In this document: in pieces, positions 7,810 through 17,193 of the stretch
How the letters are laid out: each line of letters opens with the position of its first letter
Position numbering within the stretch: position 1 is the stretch's first letter
From: Cyanobacteria bacterium FACHB-502
GTDB taxonomy: Bacteria; Cyanobacteriota; Cyanobacteriia; Elainellales; Elainellaceae
Length of the DNA: 43,103 bases
Assembly (NCBI GenBank): GCA_014695325.1
Contig: JACJNZ010000082.1
Span: forward strand, 1 to 43,103
Direction: 5' to 3'
The notes under the pieces: generated by a model
Told to the model about the DNA's origin: nothing
The model's input: the letters and a program-made list of their open reading frames with translations, nothing else
Databases searched by the model: none
Translations under genes and position numbers: made by a program

Positions 7810-8222
7810 TGCAAGCTACTGATAGAGCCGATCGCGTCACGTATCTGGGCACAGGTCGGCGGAAATCCTCGGTCGCAAGAGTTCGCCTGGTGCCGGGAAG
7901 CGGTCAGCTTTTGATCAACGGCAAGCCGGGCGATCTGTACTTGCAGTTCAACCCCAGCTATCTGTCGGTGGCAAAGGCTCCGCTGGAAACGCTGGGACTG
8001 GAAGCTGAATACGATATTCTGGTCAACGTTCGCGGTGGCGGATTGACCGGACAGGCAGATTCGATCCGTCTGGGTGTGGCTCGTGCGTTGTGCCAGCTTG
8101 ACCCGGAAAACCGAAAGCCCCTGAAGGTTGAAGGCTACCTCACCCGCGATCCCCGTGCGAAGGAACGGAAGAAGTACGGTCTGCACAAAGCCCGGAAAGC
8201 TCCTCAGTACTCGAAGCGATAA
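7809..8222 (+). CDS. rpsI: Ribosomal protein uS9
   Basis: The protein has 137 residues. Its extended C-terminal tail reaches the P-site tRNA anticodon; here it ends [11 protein letters not shown], the expected SKR terminus. [19 protein letters not shown] near the start and the [19 protein letters not shown] block are typical. The start overlaps the rplM stop by one base. Confidence 0.97.
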   Translation: MQATDRADRVTYLGTGRRKSSVARVRLVPGSGQLLINGKPGDLYLQFNPSYLSVAKAPLETLGLEAEYDILVNVRGGGLTGQADSIRLGVARALCQLDPENRKPLKVEGYLTRDPRAKERKKYGLHKARKAPQYSKR

Positions 8223-8492
8223 CTTCTCTCGCTTGACCTGCCTCCTCTTGAAGGGGGGTGAAAGAGGATTAGTGGTTTTGCATTGCCTTCTAAATTCCTC
8301 AATGCTGGAGGACTATGATACAGGAAGACTTCCGATCGTAAAAGGAATGTCTGTAATGGTTCTGGTTCCTTCCCGGATTGGGGCTAGGAAGCGGTTCAGG
8401 AAACAATCCTTTTCTAACTTCCTCTTGCGGAAGCTTGTCAGGTGAAGCCGTTAAAATAGATAAAGCAGCCCATCTCTACTGGTTTTGGAATC

Positions 8493-8738
8493 ATGGCGAA
8501 AGATATTCATCCTCAATGGTATCCAGAGGCGAAGGTTTACTGTAACGGCGAAGTCGTGATGACCGTCGGTTCGACCAAGCCTGAACTGCACGTTGATGTG
8601 TGGTCTGGAAATCACCCCTACTATACCGGAACTCAGAAGATTATTGACACTGAGGGTCGTGTAGAACGCTTCCTGCGGAAGTACGGCATGAGCGACAGTA
8701 CTGCTGGCACCGAAGACAAGAAAGACAACAAAAAGTAG
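8493..8738 (+). CDS. rpmE: Ribosomal protein bL31
   Basis: This 81-residue 50S protein helps bridge the subunits. The core GSTKPELHVDVWSGNHP, followed by TGTQKIIDTEGRVERF, is the cyanobacterial/plastid form. It has only one cysteine (YCNGE) instead of the zinc-binding cysteine set of the C+ form, so it should not need zinc. The tail is charged and lysine-rich. It is set off from rpsI by 270 bp and from prfA by a terminator. Confidence 0.95.
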   Translation: MAKDIHPQWYPEAKVYCNGEVVMTVGSTKPELHVDVWSGNHPYYTGTQKIIDTEGRVERFLRKYGMSDSTAGTEDKKDNKK

Positions 8739-8760
8739 CCGGAATTCGCTTATATTACCG

Positions 8761-8799
8761 ATCGCCCCTGACACCTAAGTAAAGTCAGGGACGATTTTT
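8761..8799 (+). terminator. Intrinsic terminator after rpmE
   Basis: CCCTGAC (8766-8772) pairs with GTCAGGG (8784-8790), extended by ATCG/CGAT with one mismatch, then ATTTTTG. It separates rpmE from prfA. Confidence 0.65.
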
Positions 8800-8828
8800 G
8801 CAATTTAATTTTTTGAGCAGGTATTTGA

Positions 8829-9971
<1,143 letters not shown>

Positions 9972-9993
9972 GGCGATCGGGTTTCTTTTTTGC

Positions 9994-10025
9994 GGGGTGG
10001 GTATTCGCACTCGCCCCATTTTATT
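9994..10025 (+). terminator. Intrinsic terminator after prfA
   Basis: GGGGTGGGT (9994-10002) pairs along its full length, with G-U pairs, with ACTCGCCCC (10009-10017) around a 6-nt loop, followed by ATTTTATTCTT. It lies between convergent prfA and the DUF6602 gene. Confidence 0.6.
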
Positions 10026-10070
10026 CTTCCTAGAAGAACTGTTTTTTAGAATTTGGTAGATAGTCTTGAG

Positions 10071-11027
10071 CTAGCAACTACTAATCCTGGGTACAAATAT
10101 TTGATTTTTATCGATGTCCTCATAAAACATACTCTCATGCTCAAGTGATGGAAAAATCATCAAAGATTTAGGTGAAGTGCGAGTTATGTGCATGTTCTTT
10201 TTTACAGAAAATAATCCTGGTTGATATGCATACAACAACCCTGGCTTACCATCTGTAGCAAGGTGAGCTTGGAGATCGCTCTCAAAGTATGCATATGTAT
10301 GATTATGAGTTTCAGAAGCAGTAAGGTAGGCTTGAAAGAAGAATTTTAATGTGTTTTCAAATGACCGAACATCGCGTTTAATTGCGCCTAAAGGTAGGAC
10401 AAAAATAGCATCAACTGAAAACAATGGATTCCAACAGCTACCCACAGGAACATTTCTACGTGAAAGTTCCATTCTTTCTTCAAGTGATATAATTTCATCT
10501 TTGCTGTAACTGTTAGCTATTACTTGCCACAAGCCATCAGGAAATCTAAGTGTTTCTGCAATATCGTATGCAAAAATGTATTTACATATATAATTATGGA
10601 CAGGATAGGTGGTTGAACAAAATTTTATTAGATAGTCAATATTTAACAAACTTTTCCGTAACTCTTTAGCTGTCAACTTACCTTTAACTTCGACAACTGC
10701 TGAACAGGATTCAGGAGGCACAATCACGAACTCTCCATCCCGGAAGATTGGAGCGTAGTTAGCTGAGTCCCAGATAATGATATCTATTTGCCTTGATTTG
10801 AGTATTTCACCCTTCCGATTAGAAGCAAGAATAAATCCGGTGCTAACCTCATATTTTCGAGGCAGAATATTAGAAATTAGGCTACGAAGAATAGATTCTT
10901 TATAGTTGCCAACGGAGAGCCAGTGATCTCGCCCAATTAATTCATCTAGACGAGATACTTTACTTAAAAGTTCTGCATTGTAAGAAGACAGGAACTTATT
11001 AAATACATTGGTCTCGTTAAAATTCAA
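10071..11027 (-). CDS. DUF6602-like protein, predicted PD-(D/E)xK fold
   Basis: This is a protein of about 318 residues. Its N-terminal half has the pattern I associate with DUF6602: H and GNYKES, LPRKYEVSTGFI, then SRQIDIIIWD (D82) and AVVEVKGKL (E113, K115), which reads as the D...ExK of a PD-(D/E)xK nuclease fold. Activity is unknown; related proteins often lie in accessory and defence islands. I start at TTG 11027. The frame stays open to an ATG at 11177, but those extra 50 residues run antisense over a decayed sbcD copy and look spurious. The gene is visibly richer in A+T than its neighbours, consistent with recent transfer. Confidence 0.7.
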   Translation of the reverse strand: MNFNETNVFNKFLSSYNAELLSKVSRLDELIGRDHWLSVGNYKESILRSLISNILPRKYEVSTGFILASNRKGEILKSRQIDIIIWDSANYAPIFRDGEFVIVPPESCSAVVEVKGKLTAKELRKSLLNIDYLIKFCSTTYPVHNYICKYIFAYDIAETLRFPDGLWQVIANSYSKDEIISLEERMELSRRNVPVGSCWNPLFSVDAIFVLPLGAIKRDVRSFENTLKFFFQAYLTASETHNHTYAYFESDLQAHLATDGKPGLLYAYQPGLFSVKKNMHITRTSPKSLMIFPSLEHESMFYEDIDKNQIFVPRISSC

Positions 11028-11042
11028 AGCTCTTATCCTCAG

Positions 11043-11175
11043 TTGTGCTATAGCTCGTTCATTATATCTAGCTGATATTACTCTAGAATTCGATCGCCCC
11101 AACAACAAACCGCAAACCCAAAATTTTCCTTGTCCTAGAAAATGCTGTTTAACAGGGCGCGATCGACAAATGCTC
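11043..11175 (+). pseudogene. Decayed copy of the 5' end of the adjacent sbcD-like gene
   Basis: From about 11043 the sequence parallels the start of the gene at 11568. TTGTGCTATAGCTCG corresponds to TTGTACTATGGCTCG there, so the start ATG has become ATA (11050-11052). ATCTAGCTGATATT is shared exactly, then TTCGATCGC, CAAACCGC and GAAAATGC line up, with a net 2-base deletion that breaks the frame. Recognisable similarity fades by about 11175. It is a non-functional partial duplication on the same strand, about 518 bp upstream of the intact gene. Confidence 0.7.
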
Positions 11176-11195
11176 AATTTAACAAGAGGTTTATT

Positions 11196-11417
11196 TCACA
11201 GTTTGGTTGGGAGACGATCGTCCAGATAGGAGGAGACGAAAACTAGAGCTTGCTGAATGTCTTCCTCCTCTAACTCTGGAAACTCCTGCTGTAATTCTTC
11301 CCGGTTAGGATAGGTCGCTAATAACTCAATCACCCGGCGCACCGTAAGGCGAAGGTTACGAATGCAGGGCTGTCCATTCATGCCATTAGGATTGCTCGTA
11401 ATGCGATCGAGTTTCAT
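11196..11417 (-). CDS. DUF433 domain protein, probable orphan antitoxin
   Basis: The 73-residue protein carries the DUF433 helix-turn-helix-like pattern: DRITSNPNGMNGQPCIRNLRL at the start, then TVRRVIELLATYPNREELQQEFP and EEDIQQALVFVSSYL. In cyanobacteria these proteins usually precede a DUF5615 PIN-like protein and are thought to be its antitoxin. Here no such partner follows; instead there is the sbcD-like remnant and the DUF6602 gene. I read it as an orphan antitoxin, or one recruited as a regulator. Confidence 0.7.
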   Translation of the reverse strand: MKLDRITSNPNGMNGQPCIRNLRLTVRRVIELLATYPNREELQQEFPELEEEDIQQALVFVSSYLDDRLPTKL

Positions 11418-11567
11418 AACAAATAACCCAGCCTCTTAAAATTAAGAGATTTCACTCCGACAGCATGAGTTCACTTTATCACCGCCATTTGAGAATCAAT
11501 ATTTAGACAATTTAGACAGAATTAGAGGGAACCACTTACAATAACGTCAGTTGCGTCCATTTGTACT

Positions 11568-12824
11568 ATGGCTCGTTTTTTGCATCTAGCTGATATTCAT
11601 TTGGGGTTCGATCGCTACGACAGCAAACCGCGAACTCAGGATTTTTTCCTGGCATTGGAAAATGCCCTCGAAAAATATGCGATCGCAGAACGAGTCGATT
11701 TTGTGGTGATTGCGGGTGATTTGTTTGAGCACCGTAACATTCAGCCTGCCACGCTAAACCAAGCGCAGCACTGTCTTCGGCAGCTGAAACAGGCAGGGAT
11801 TCCGACTATTGCGATCGAGGGAAACCACGATAATCGCCCTTATGGAGCGCGGACGAACTGGCTCCGCTACCTGGCGGACTGGGAACTGCTAATTTTGCTG
11901 GAACCGGGAGACGTGGCAGCGGGTGAACCGCTTTATTCGCACTGGAAAGATGGCTACGGCGGCTATATTGACCTGGACTGCGGCGTGCGAGTGATGGGGT
12001 CGCAGTGGTACGGCGCGGCTGCTCCGAAGGCGATCGAGCAAATGAGTCAGGCAATGCAAGACTTACCGCCCAGTCCGGGACAAACTGTTTTTTTGCTGCA
12101 TCACGGCATGGAGGGACAGATTGCCCGCTATCAGGGGGCGTTGCGCTACTCAGATGTGCTGCCTTTAAAACAGGCGGGAGTCGATTACCTGGCACTGGGA
12201 CACATTCACAAGAATTACGAGCAGGAAGGCTGGATTTTTAACCCTGGCTCGATCGAGGCAAATAATATTGAGGAATCTCGATTTCGGCGCGGCGTGTATT
12301 TGGTGGAGATCAGCGATCGCGGCGTACAGGCAGAACTGAAGACCGGCTACTATCAGCGATCGATTGTTCGTTTGAAATTGAAAACGAAAGGACAGGAAAC
12401 GCTAGAAGAACTGGAGCAGGCAGCGATTACGTTGGTGCAAACTGCCATTCAGCAGGAGCAGATGAACCCAGCCGATCAGCCGATCGTGGAACTGCGGATC
12501 GAAGGGGAGGTGGGATTCGATCGGCTCGATTTTGACGTGCGCCAACTGCAACGACAGCTCCAGCAACTTAGCAATGCGCTGATCTTTTTGCTTAAGTATG
12601 ACGTGGACAACGTGGCTTACAGTTCGCCTTTGGCTGAAGATGCCAGCCGTTTGCAAATTGAGCAGGAGATTTTCACTGATCTGCTTTCTGGTCATGTGCA
12701 GTATCGCAAGCGGGCGGCAGAACTCGCGCATGGGCTAATTGATTTAAAGGATCGGCAGCTTGAGGGGCGATCGGAAGCTGAACTGTTTGAGCTAGTGCAA
12801 ACGCTGCTGAGTGCGGAGAATTGA
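11568..12824 (+). CDS. SbcD/Mre11-like metallophosphoesterase, DNA repair exonuclease
   Basis: This 418-residue calcineurin-type phosphoesterase has all metal-binding motifs in order: DIHLGFD (D9, H11), GDLFEH (D51), GNHD (N86, H87), LLHHGMEG, and GHIHKNYE. The family cuts DNA ends and hairpins, usually with an SbcC/Rad50 ATPase; no such gene is in this window. The C-terminal third (about 270-418) is a long, partly coiled region. Residues 1-45 are duplicated as a decayed copy upstream. The stop is 29 bp from the following TPR gene. Confidence 0.85.
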   Translation: MARFLHLADIHLGFDRYDSKPRTQDFFLALENALEKYAIAERVDFVVIAGDLFEHRNIQPATLNQAQHCLRQLKQAGIPTIAIEGNHDNRPYGARTNWLRYLADWELLILLEPGDVAAGEPLYSHWKDGYGGYIDLDCGVRVMGSQWYGAAAPKAIEQMSQAMQDLPPSPGQTVFLLHHGMEGQIARYQGALRYSDVLPLKQAGVDYLALGHIHKNYEQEGWIFNPGSIEANNIEESRFRRGVYLVEISDRGVQAELKTGYYQRSIVRLKLKTKGQETLEELEQAAITLVQTAIQQEQMNPADQPIVELRIEGEVGFDRLDFDVRQLQRQLQQLSNALIFLLKYDVDNVAYSSPLAEDASRLQIEQEIFTDLLSGHVQYRKRAAELAHGLIDLKDRQLEGRSEAELFELVQTLLSAEN

Positions 12825-12853
12825 TCAGTCAGTAAGCTACGGGGCGAGAGGAT

Positions 12854-13726
12854 TTGTCACAAAACTCAATCCCTGGCATGATAATGGGCATGATGCGAAA
12901 CCTGCTTTTTTCAGTTCTGCTGTCGATCGTCCTCTGGTGTAGCTATTTTGCCCCGGTTCAGGCAAGTCCTCTGGCTTTAATCGTTGCTCAAGTAGAATCT
13001 ACCAGCATAGAACCTGCGAACGCTGAATCCCTGGCTAATCTGAAAGCAAAAGCCTTTGCTGCCACAAACAAGGGGAACTTTGCCGCCGCAGAAACCTACT
13101 GGACTCAGCTCCTTGAAGCTTTCCCCGACGAGCCTGCTGTCTGGAGCAATCGCGGCAATGCTAGAGTGAGCCAAAATAAGCTGGAGTCCGCCATCCAGGA
13201 TTACAATCGGGCGATCGAGCTGGCTCCTGATGCACCCGACCCGTATCTGAATCGGGGTACGGCTTATGAGGGTTTGGGACAGTACGCAGCGGCGATCGAT
13301 GACTACAACCGTGTGTTAGTGCTAGACCCAAGTGATCCGGCTGCCTACAATAATCGCGGCAATGCAGAGGCAGGTTTGGGGCAATGGGAGCAGGCAGTTC
13401 AGGATTACAAAAAAGCAGCTGGTTTAGTGCCGGACTATGCCTTTGCCAGGGCAAACTATGCCCTCGCCCTTTACCAGACAGGCGAAACAGAGGCAGCGAT
13501 TCGAGAGATGCGAAATCTAGTGCGGAAGTATCCCCAGTTTGCCGATATGCGAGCAGCTCTTACCGCCGTACTCTGGGTTCAGGGAAAACAGGGCGAAGCA
13601 GAAAGTAACTGGGTTGCAGCCGTTGGGCTAGATAAACGCTACAAAGACTTGGACTGGGTTGCCACTGTTCGTCGATGGCCCCCCACAATGGTCGCTGCTC
13701 TAGAGAAGTTTTTGACATTGCAATAA
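12854..13726 (+). CDS. Exported TPR-repeat protein
   Basis: The protein has about 290 residues. A signal peptide (MRNLLFSVLLSIVLWCSYF followed by APVQAS) is followed by four or so tetratricopeptide repeats (about 65-205): motifs such as AVWSNRGNARV, DPYLNRGTAYEGLGQY, AAYNNRGNAEAGLGQW and ARANYALALYQTGETE. It probably acts in the periplasm or thylakoid lumen as a protein-interaction scaffold; the partner is unknown. The TTG at 12854 has AGAGGA just upstream. In-frame ATGs at 12878-12893 are alternatives that would shorten the region before the signal peptide. Confidence 0.75.
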   Translation: MSQNSIPGMIMGMMRNLLFSVLLSIVLWCSYFAPVQASPLALIVAQVESTSIEPANAESLANLKAKAFAATNKGNFAAAETYWTQLLEAFPDEPAVWSNRGNARVSQNKLESAIQDYNRAIELAPDAPDPYLNRGTAYEGLGQYAAAIDDYNRVLVLDPSDPAAYNNRGNAEAGLGQWEQAVQDYKKAAGLVPDYAFARANYALALYQTGETEAAIREMRNLVRKYPQFADMRAALTAVLWVQGKQGEAESNWVAAVGLDKRYKDLDWVATVRRWPPTMVAALEKFLTLQ

Positions 13727-14074
13727 ATTCTTTGCAACAGATTCTTTCAGAAATGAGATAAGTAAGGCGTTTCGGGCAGCAAAGGTTTCGCAAAAAGCAA
13801 CTGTACTGCGATGCTCATAATCTGCCATCGTCGAATTTTTTAATCACACGTAGCAACTCACCAAAATTGCAGTGATTTGGCAAATTCTCGAGCTTAGGGA
13901 AGCTTCTCCTTAATCTCCTGCAACTTTATATGTATTTTTCATAAAGTATGCAGGAATGATAGTAAAAATTAGGTAAGGTGCACGAGTTCACGGTTGTGGC
14001 CGTTTGTATTTATAGAAGTTTATTTTGCTCAATCCGATTGGTAGGAGCAACCCATCAGGGCGAGAAATAGGGTA
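13727..14074. other. Intergenic region with a strong inverted repeat (13916-13955)
   Basis: No gene is supported. At 13916-13955 TCCTGCA and CTTTAT pair with ATAAAG and TGCAGGA: 13 base pairs with small interruptions around an 11-nt loop. No U-tract follows, so it is more likely a protein-binding site or RNA element than a terminator. Confidence 0.5.
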
Positions 14075-14317
14075 ATGCTGATTCGACTGCTTTTGGTATA
14101 TCTGCTGGTTTCGCTAGTTGTCTTCATCACGCTGCTTGGAGTTTTTTGGGCTGACCATACTACGCCAAAGTCCGATCGACTCTCTTGGCTGCTAGTTTGC
14201 ATTGGCTCTTTTATCTGGTTTATCACCATTCCTTTATCAATCATCGAGCTGACACGTAAATTATTTCGTCGAGATATTTTGCCCAAACCAGAATGTCCGT
14301 GGAAAACGTGGAACTAA
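14075..14317 (+). CDS. Small two-helix membrane protein, unknown function
   Basis: The protein has 80 residues. Two hydrophobic segments (about 2-24, LLLVYLLVSLVVFITLLGVF; and about 38-56, LLVCIGSFIWFITIPLSII) are separated by a short polar loop, with a basic and proline-containing tail ending PECPWKTWN. I do not recognise the family. GTAATG at the start is preceded by a modest ribosome-binding site (GAAATAGGG). Small membrane proteins of this type are common in cyanobacteria. Confidence 0.5.
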   Translation: MLIRLLLVYLLVSLVVFITLLGVFWADHTTPKSDRLSWLLVCIGSFIWFITIPLSIIELTRKLFRRDILPKPECPWKTWN

Positions 14318-14719
14318 GGTCTAAAGCCAGTTCAAGAGGCAGCTCACAACGGAACAGAATCAGCTCGGATTGACGTGGCGAAGGGGCGTTCTTTCAGTCC
14401 TCAGACCGTCTTTCGTGCTCACTTTTGTACTCACTTTTGCACCCAAATCTACTTAGCCTTCAGGTAAGCTATGATACAAGGCCGTGCAGGATGGCGGTGA
14501 AATTTTTCCCATCAAAATAGCCCATTGCCTGTGCTTGAAACTCCGCATTAGGCTTGACTTTTGTCGTCGTTCTAAGAAGCAGAGGCAGATTAGTTTTTCG
14601 GTTAAGGAGAGCTTCTATATTGTTGTTGTACGGATCTTCATGAGAAATTTATCGCACTAACGCAAGCCGCTACCTAGAATTTTGGTAATTAGACCTGTTA
14701 GCGGATTTTTAGTGTCCCT
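14318..14719. other. Intergenic region, about 400 bp, no supported gene
   Basis: It contains a 12-bp direct duplication, CTCACTTTTGTA (14418-14429) and CTCACTTTTGCA (14430-14441). There is also a weak hairpin, CCGCTA (14667-14672) with TAGCGG (14699-14704), followed by ATTTTTA, which could terminate transcription. Nothing else is recognisable. Confidence 0.4.
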
Positions 14720-14863
14720 ATGAAGATCCCCCACCCCAAATCGACGGCTGGTGAAGGTGGGCAGCTACCGACACCTCAGTGGGTGAGCCAGGTCGGGTTA
14801 GAGTGGCTTCACCGTATTGTTGTCCGCTGGTTAACTGCCCAGCAGCATTCAGGAAATCGCTGA
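14720..14863 (+). CDS. Possible small protein or gene remnant (47 residues)
   Basis: An ATG-started frame encodes MKIPHPKSTAGEGG, then LPTPQWVSQVGLEWLHRIV and a short basic end. The motif QVGLEWLHRI recalls the GLEW-x-R-L segment near the C-terminus of WecG/TagA/CpsF glycosyltransferases, so this could be a fragment of such a gene or an independent small protein. No good ribosome-binding site is seen. It overlaps the 3' end of the HAD gene on the other strand by 15 bp. Confidence 0.25.
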   Translation: MKIPHPKSTAGEGGQLPTPQWVSQVGLEWLHRIVVRWLTAQQHSGNR

Positions 14864-15664
14864 ACCAACAAGCTGAGCCACCTGGTCAGGATTGAGCTGC
14901 TCAATGTTGGGTAGAACGATCGCTGCTCCTGCTTCGGTCAGCTTTTGGCTGTAGGACTGGCGATAATCGGCTGACTGTTCCTGTAGATGGGGTGGCAGAA
15001 TTCCGACGCCGATCCACGATCGATCGGGCTGCTGAATCTGCGCTTGCTTCATGGTGTGCATATCAGCAACTGTATCCCCGGCGTAGAGAACGGGGAGATT
15101 TGCAGTGAGCTGGTCACGAACTTCAAGCTGCCGCACCGCCTGAAATAATCCAGTGGGGTCAGGCTTTCCAGGTGCATCTTCCATTGCAACGAGAATTGGC
15201 GGTTTCAGTCCTAGCCGCTTTTCTAGAACATACGTTGCAGACCCTCGCGTTGCCCCGCTAAAAAATCCCCAAGAAATGCCCGACTGGGTTAAGCCTTGCA
15301 GATAGGCGGATTGAAGCAGTAAGGGTTCGTGACAAATATAGCCATTCCAGTGAACCGGATCAGTGCCTCGATAGCGACTCTGGAAAAAAGTCACGATCGC
15401 CTCATAGTTCACGATCTGCGCGGAGCGATCGATTCCTTGTGCCTCAAAGTAGCGATACACCAGCTCTTGAGAGGCTTCCCAATCGTTGTTCCACGTCCCT
15501 TCTGCCTTGAGCGCGTCGATATCTGCCTGGTTGGGTCGATAGGCTCCGTGGGTAAACTGCTCGACTGTATCTGCCAGGGCACGACGATAAGAGTTGCCCA
15601 CATCGCGGATTACACCATCAATATCAAACACCACGATCGCTGAACTACCCGCAGGCTGCACCAA
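14849..15664 (-). CDS. HAD-superfamily IA phosphatase (TIGR01548 type)
   Basis: This is a protein of about 271 residues. The HAD nucleophile motif is VVFDIDGVIRDV (D14, D16), motif II is FFSGATRGS and motifs III/IV lie in GKPDPTGLF and LYAGDTVADMH. It resembles the cyanobacterial TIGR01548 group, whose substrate is not established. The frame is open upstream to 15829, which would overlap the PSRP-3 gene. I start at TTG 15664, six bases after AAGGAG, with GTG 15661 as an alternative. It is divergent from PSRP-3, with 126 bp between them. Confidence 0.8.
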   Translation of the reverse strand: MVQPAGSSAIVVFDIDGVIRDVGNSYRRALADTVEQFTHGAYRPNQADIDALKAEGTWNNDWEASQELVYRYFEAQGIDRSAQIVNYEAIVTFFQSRYRGTDPVHWNGYICHEPLLLQSAYLQGLTQSGISWGFFSGATRGSATYVLEKRLGLKPPILVAMEDAPGKPDPTGLFQAVRQLEVRDQLTANLPVLYAGDTVADMHTMKQAQIQQPDRSWIGVGILPPHLQEQSADYRQSYSQKLTEAGAAIVLPNIEQLNPDQVAQLVGSAIS

Positions 15665-15790
15665 AATACACTCCTTGCTCAAGCTAAACTGCACGATGTC
15701 GCTCTTGCAAATGGCGATCGTGGGAACCTGTAGATTACCATAGAGGATTGTAGAAGTTATGGGAACAACGAAACGATCCGGGAGGTGTTT

Positions 15791-16090
15791 TTGTCCAAGT
15801 TTATTCTGAAAGTTCTTTGGCTCGATCAAAACGTTGCGCTTGCAGTGGATCAGGTCGTGGGCAAAGGAACCAGCCCGCTGACCTCTTATTTCTTCTGGCC
15901 CCGCAACGATGCCTGGGAGCAGTTGAAAGGCGAGCTAGAAGCGAAGCACTGGATTTCTGAGTCCGATCGAATTGAGCTGCTCAACAAAGCCACGGAAGTG
16001 ATCAACTACTGGCAAGAAGAAGGCAGACGGCAACCTTTAGCCGAAGCACAGGCGAAGTTTCCTGATGTCGTGTTCACGGGTAGCACCTGA
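15791..16090 (+). CDS. Plastid/cyanobacterial-specific 30S ribosomal protein PSRP-3 (Ycf65)
   Basis: This 99-residue protein has the strongly conserved core [20 protein letters not shown], then [39 protein letters not shown] and YWQEEGR. PSRP-3 is a component of the small ribosomal subunit in plastids and cyanobacteria. The conserved N-terminus starts at TTG 15791, with GGGAGG about six bases upstream; a GTG at 15785 falls inside that ribosome-binding site. A clear terminator follows at 16137. Confidence 0.92.
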   Translation: MSKFILKVLWLDQNVALAVDQVVGKGTSPLTSYFFWPRNDAWEQLKGELEAKHWISESDRIELLNKATEVINYWQEEGRRQPLAEAQAKFPDVVFTGST

Positions 16091-16136
16091 TCGTCAACCA
16101 ATTAGATCAGCAACCAACTGATTAGAAATTCAGCGT

Positions 16137-16164
16137 GGGGGCATTCATTGCCCTCATTTTTTTG
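16137..16164 (+). terminator. Intrinsic terminator after the PSRP-3 gene
   Basis: GGGCA (16139-16143) pairs with TGCCC (16149-16153) around TTCAT, with flanking G-U/G-C pairs, followed by ATTTTTTTG. Confidence 0.65.
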
Positions 16165-16256
16165 TGCTCAGTTTCTGGAGGCTGGGCTTGTGCGACGAGG
16201 ATGGACAGATCTCCAAATCAGCGAATTTTCAAAATCGTAAAGTCATGGTCAAAACA

Positions 16257-17030
16257 TCAATACCCGCCTAGTTTTCCCCGCCGCTTTGTCTCCCGCTCTG
16301 ACCAGCGAAACAGCGTTAAGCCGATCGTCAGATAAAGCGCACCGTTGAGTAAGGCAATTGTTAAACTTGCCCAGTTTAGCCCTTCGCCCCGTGCCATCAC
16401 CGATCGCAGCAGTCCTGCACCGGGAGCCATCGGCAAGAGCCAGCCCACAAAGCGCAAACTCCCTGTCCAGGTTTCGACGGGAGTGGTGAACAAAAACAGC
16501 AGCGCGAACTGAAACACGCTAAGCAACTGCTGCACTTGCTTCAGCAATAAAGCCAGAGAGCCGATCGAAAATGCCAGCCCATACGCACCCATCAGCACTG
16601 CCAGCAGCGGCGGAATCAGTGTCAGCGGAAAGGCAAGCTTACTGCCCGTAATCACAATAATCAGCAGCAGAATCGTCAGGTTAATGCCCAGATTCAGCAG
16701 CAGGCTGGCAAGCGCACGGATAAAAAACAGTCGCGACGCACCATAGGGGGTGAGAAACAATTGCTCCAGTGTTCCGGTGCGTGCCTCTTGCTGAAGTCCT
16801 CCGGCAATATCGCCCTGAATAAACAGCATCAGCGTCCATAGCACATAGCCAATCACGATCGAATCCAGCCGATCGCCAAGTTGAAACGCCGGACCCGCAA
16901 TATACTTTGCGCTGAGAAATAGCCCGTAAAAAATTATCGTCGTACCAATAATGCCGCCGATCACTTCTGAAGAATAGCGCCGCAGTTGCAGCCAGCTTCG
17001 CTGAAGTTCGGCAAAAAAGAGGGGAAGCAT
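16257..17030 (-). CDS. ABC-2 type transporter permease
   Basis: The protein has 257 residues with about six hydrophobic segments: IIGTTIIFYGLFL, SIVIGYVLWTLMLF, then a cytoplasmic EARTGTLEQLFLTPYG segment typical of ABC-2 permeases, LLLNLGINLTILLLIIVIT, and further C-terminal helices. The EARTGTLEQL loop is the family hallmark that couples to the ATPase. The substrate is unknown. No ATP-binding subunit gene is adjacent in this window, so it must pair with one encoded elsewhere. Confidence 0.85.
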   Translation of the reverse strand: MLPLFFAELQRSWLQLRRYSSEVIGGIIGTTIIFYGLFLSAKYIAGPAFQLGDRLDSIVIGYVLWTLMLFIQGDIAGGLQQEARTGTLEQLFLTPYGASRLFFIRALASLLLNLGINLTILLLIIVITGSKLAFPLTLIPPLLAVLMGAYGLAFSIGSLALLLKQVQQLLSVFQFALLFLFTTPVETWTGSLRFVGWLLPMAPGAGLLRSVMARGEGLNWASLTIALLNGALYLTIGLTLFRWSERETKRRGKLGGY

Positions 17031-17193
17031 AGAATATGGGAAAAAGACAATCGAATCAATCCTTTTTTATCCTAGCGATTTACTCGATCGAGGTTGAGTC
17101 AGCTGTCAAAATCAGAAGCTAGCAGAGCGTTCTGGAGTTTGTCACAATCCTTGTTAAACCTTCAATTAATGACTTCAATTAATGAGAACAGCT

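Noticed and set aside
11028-11177. N-terminal extension of the DUF6602 protein to an ATG at 11177
   Set aside because: These 50 codons run antisense across the decayed sbcD copy and show no family pattern; TTG 11027 gives the family-like start.
15665-15829. Longer start for the HAD phosphatase
   Set aside because: It would overlap the PSRP-3 coding region and its ribosome-binding site; TTG 15664 has AAGGAG at the right distance.
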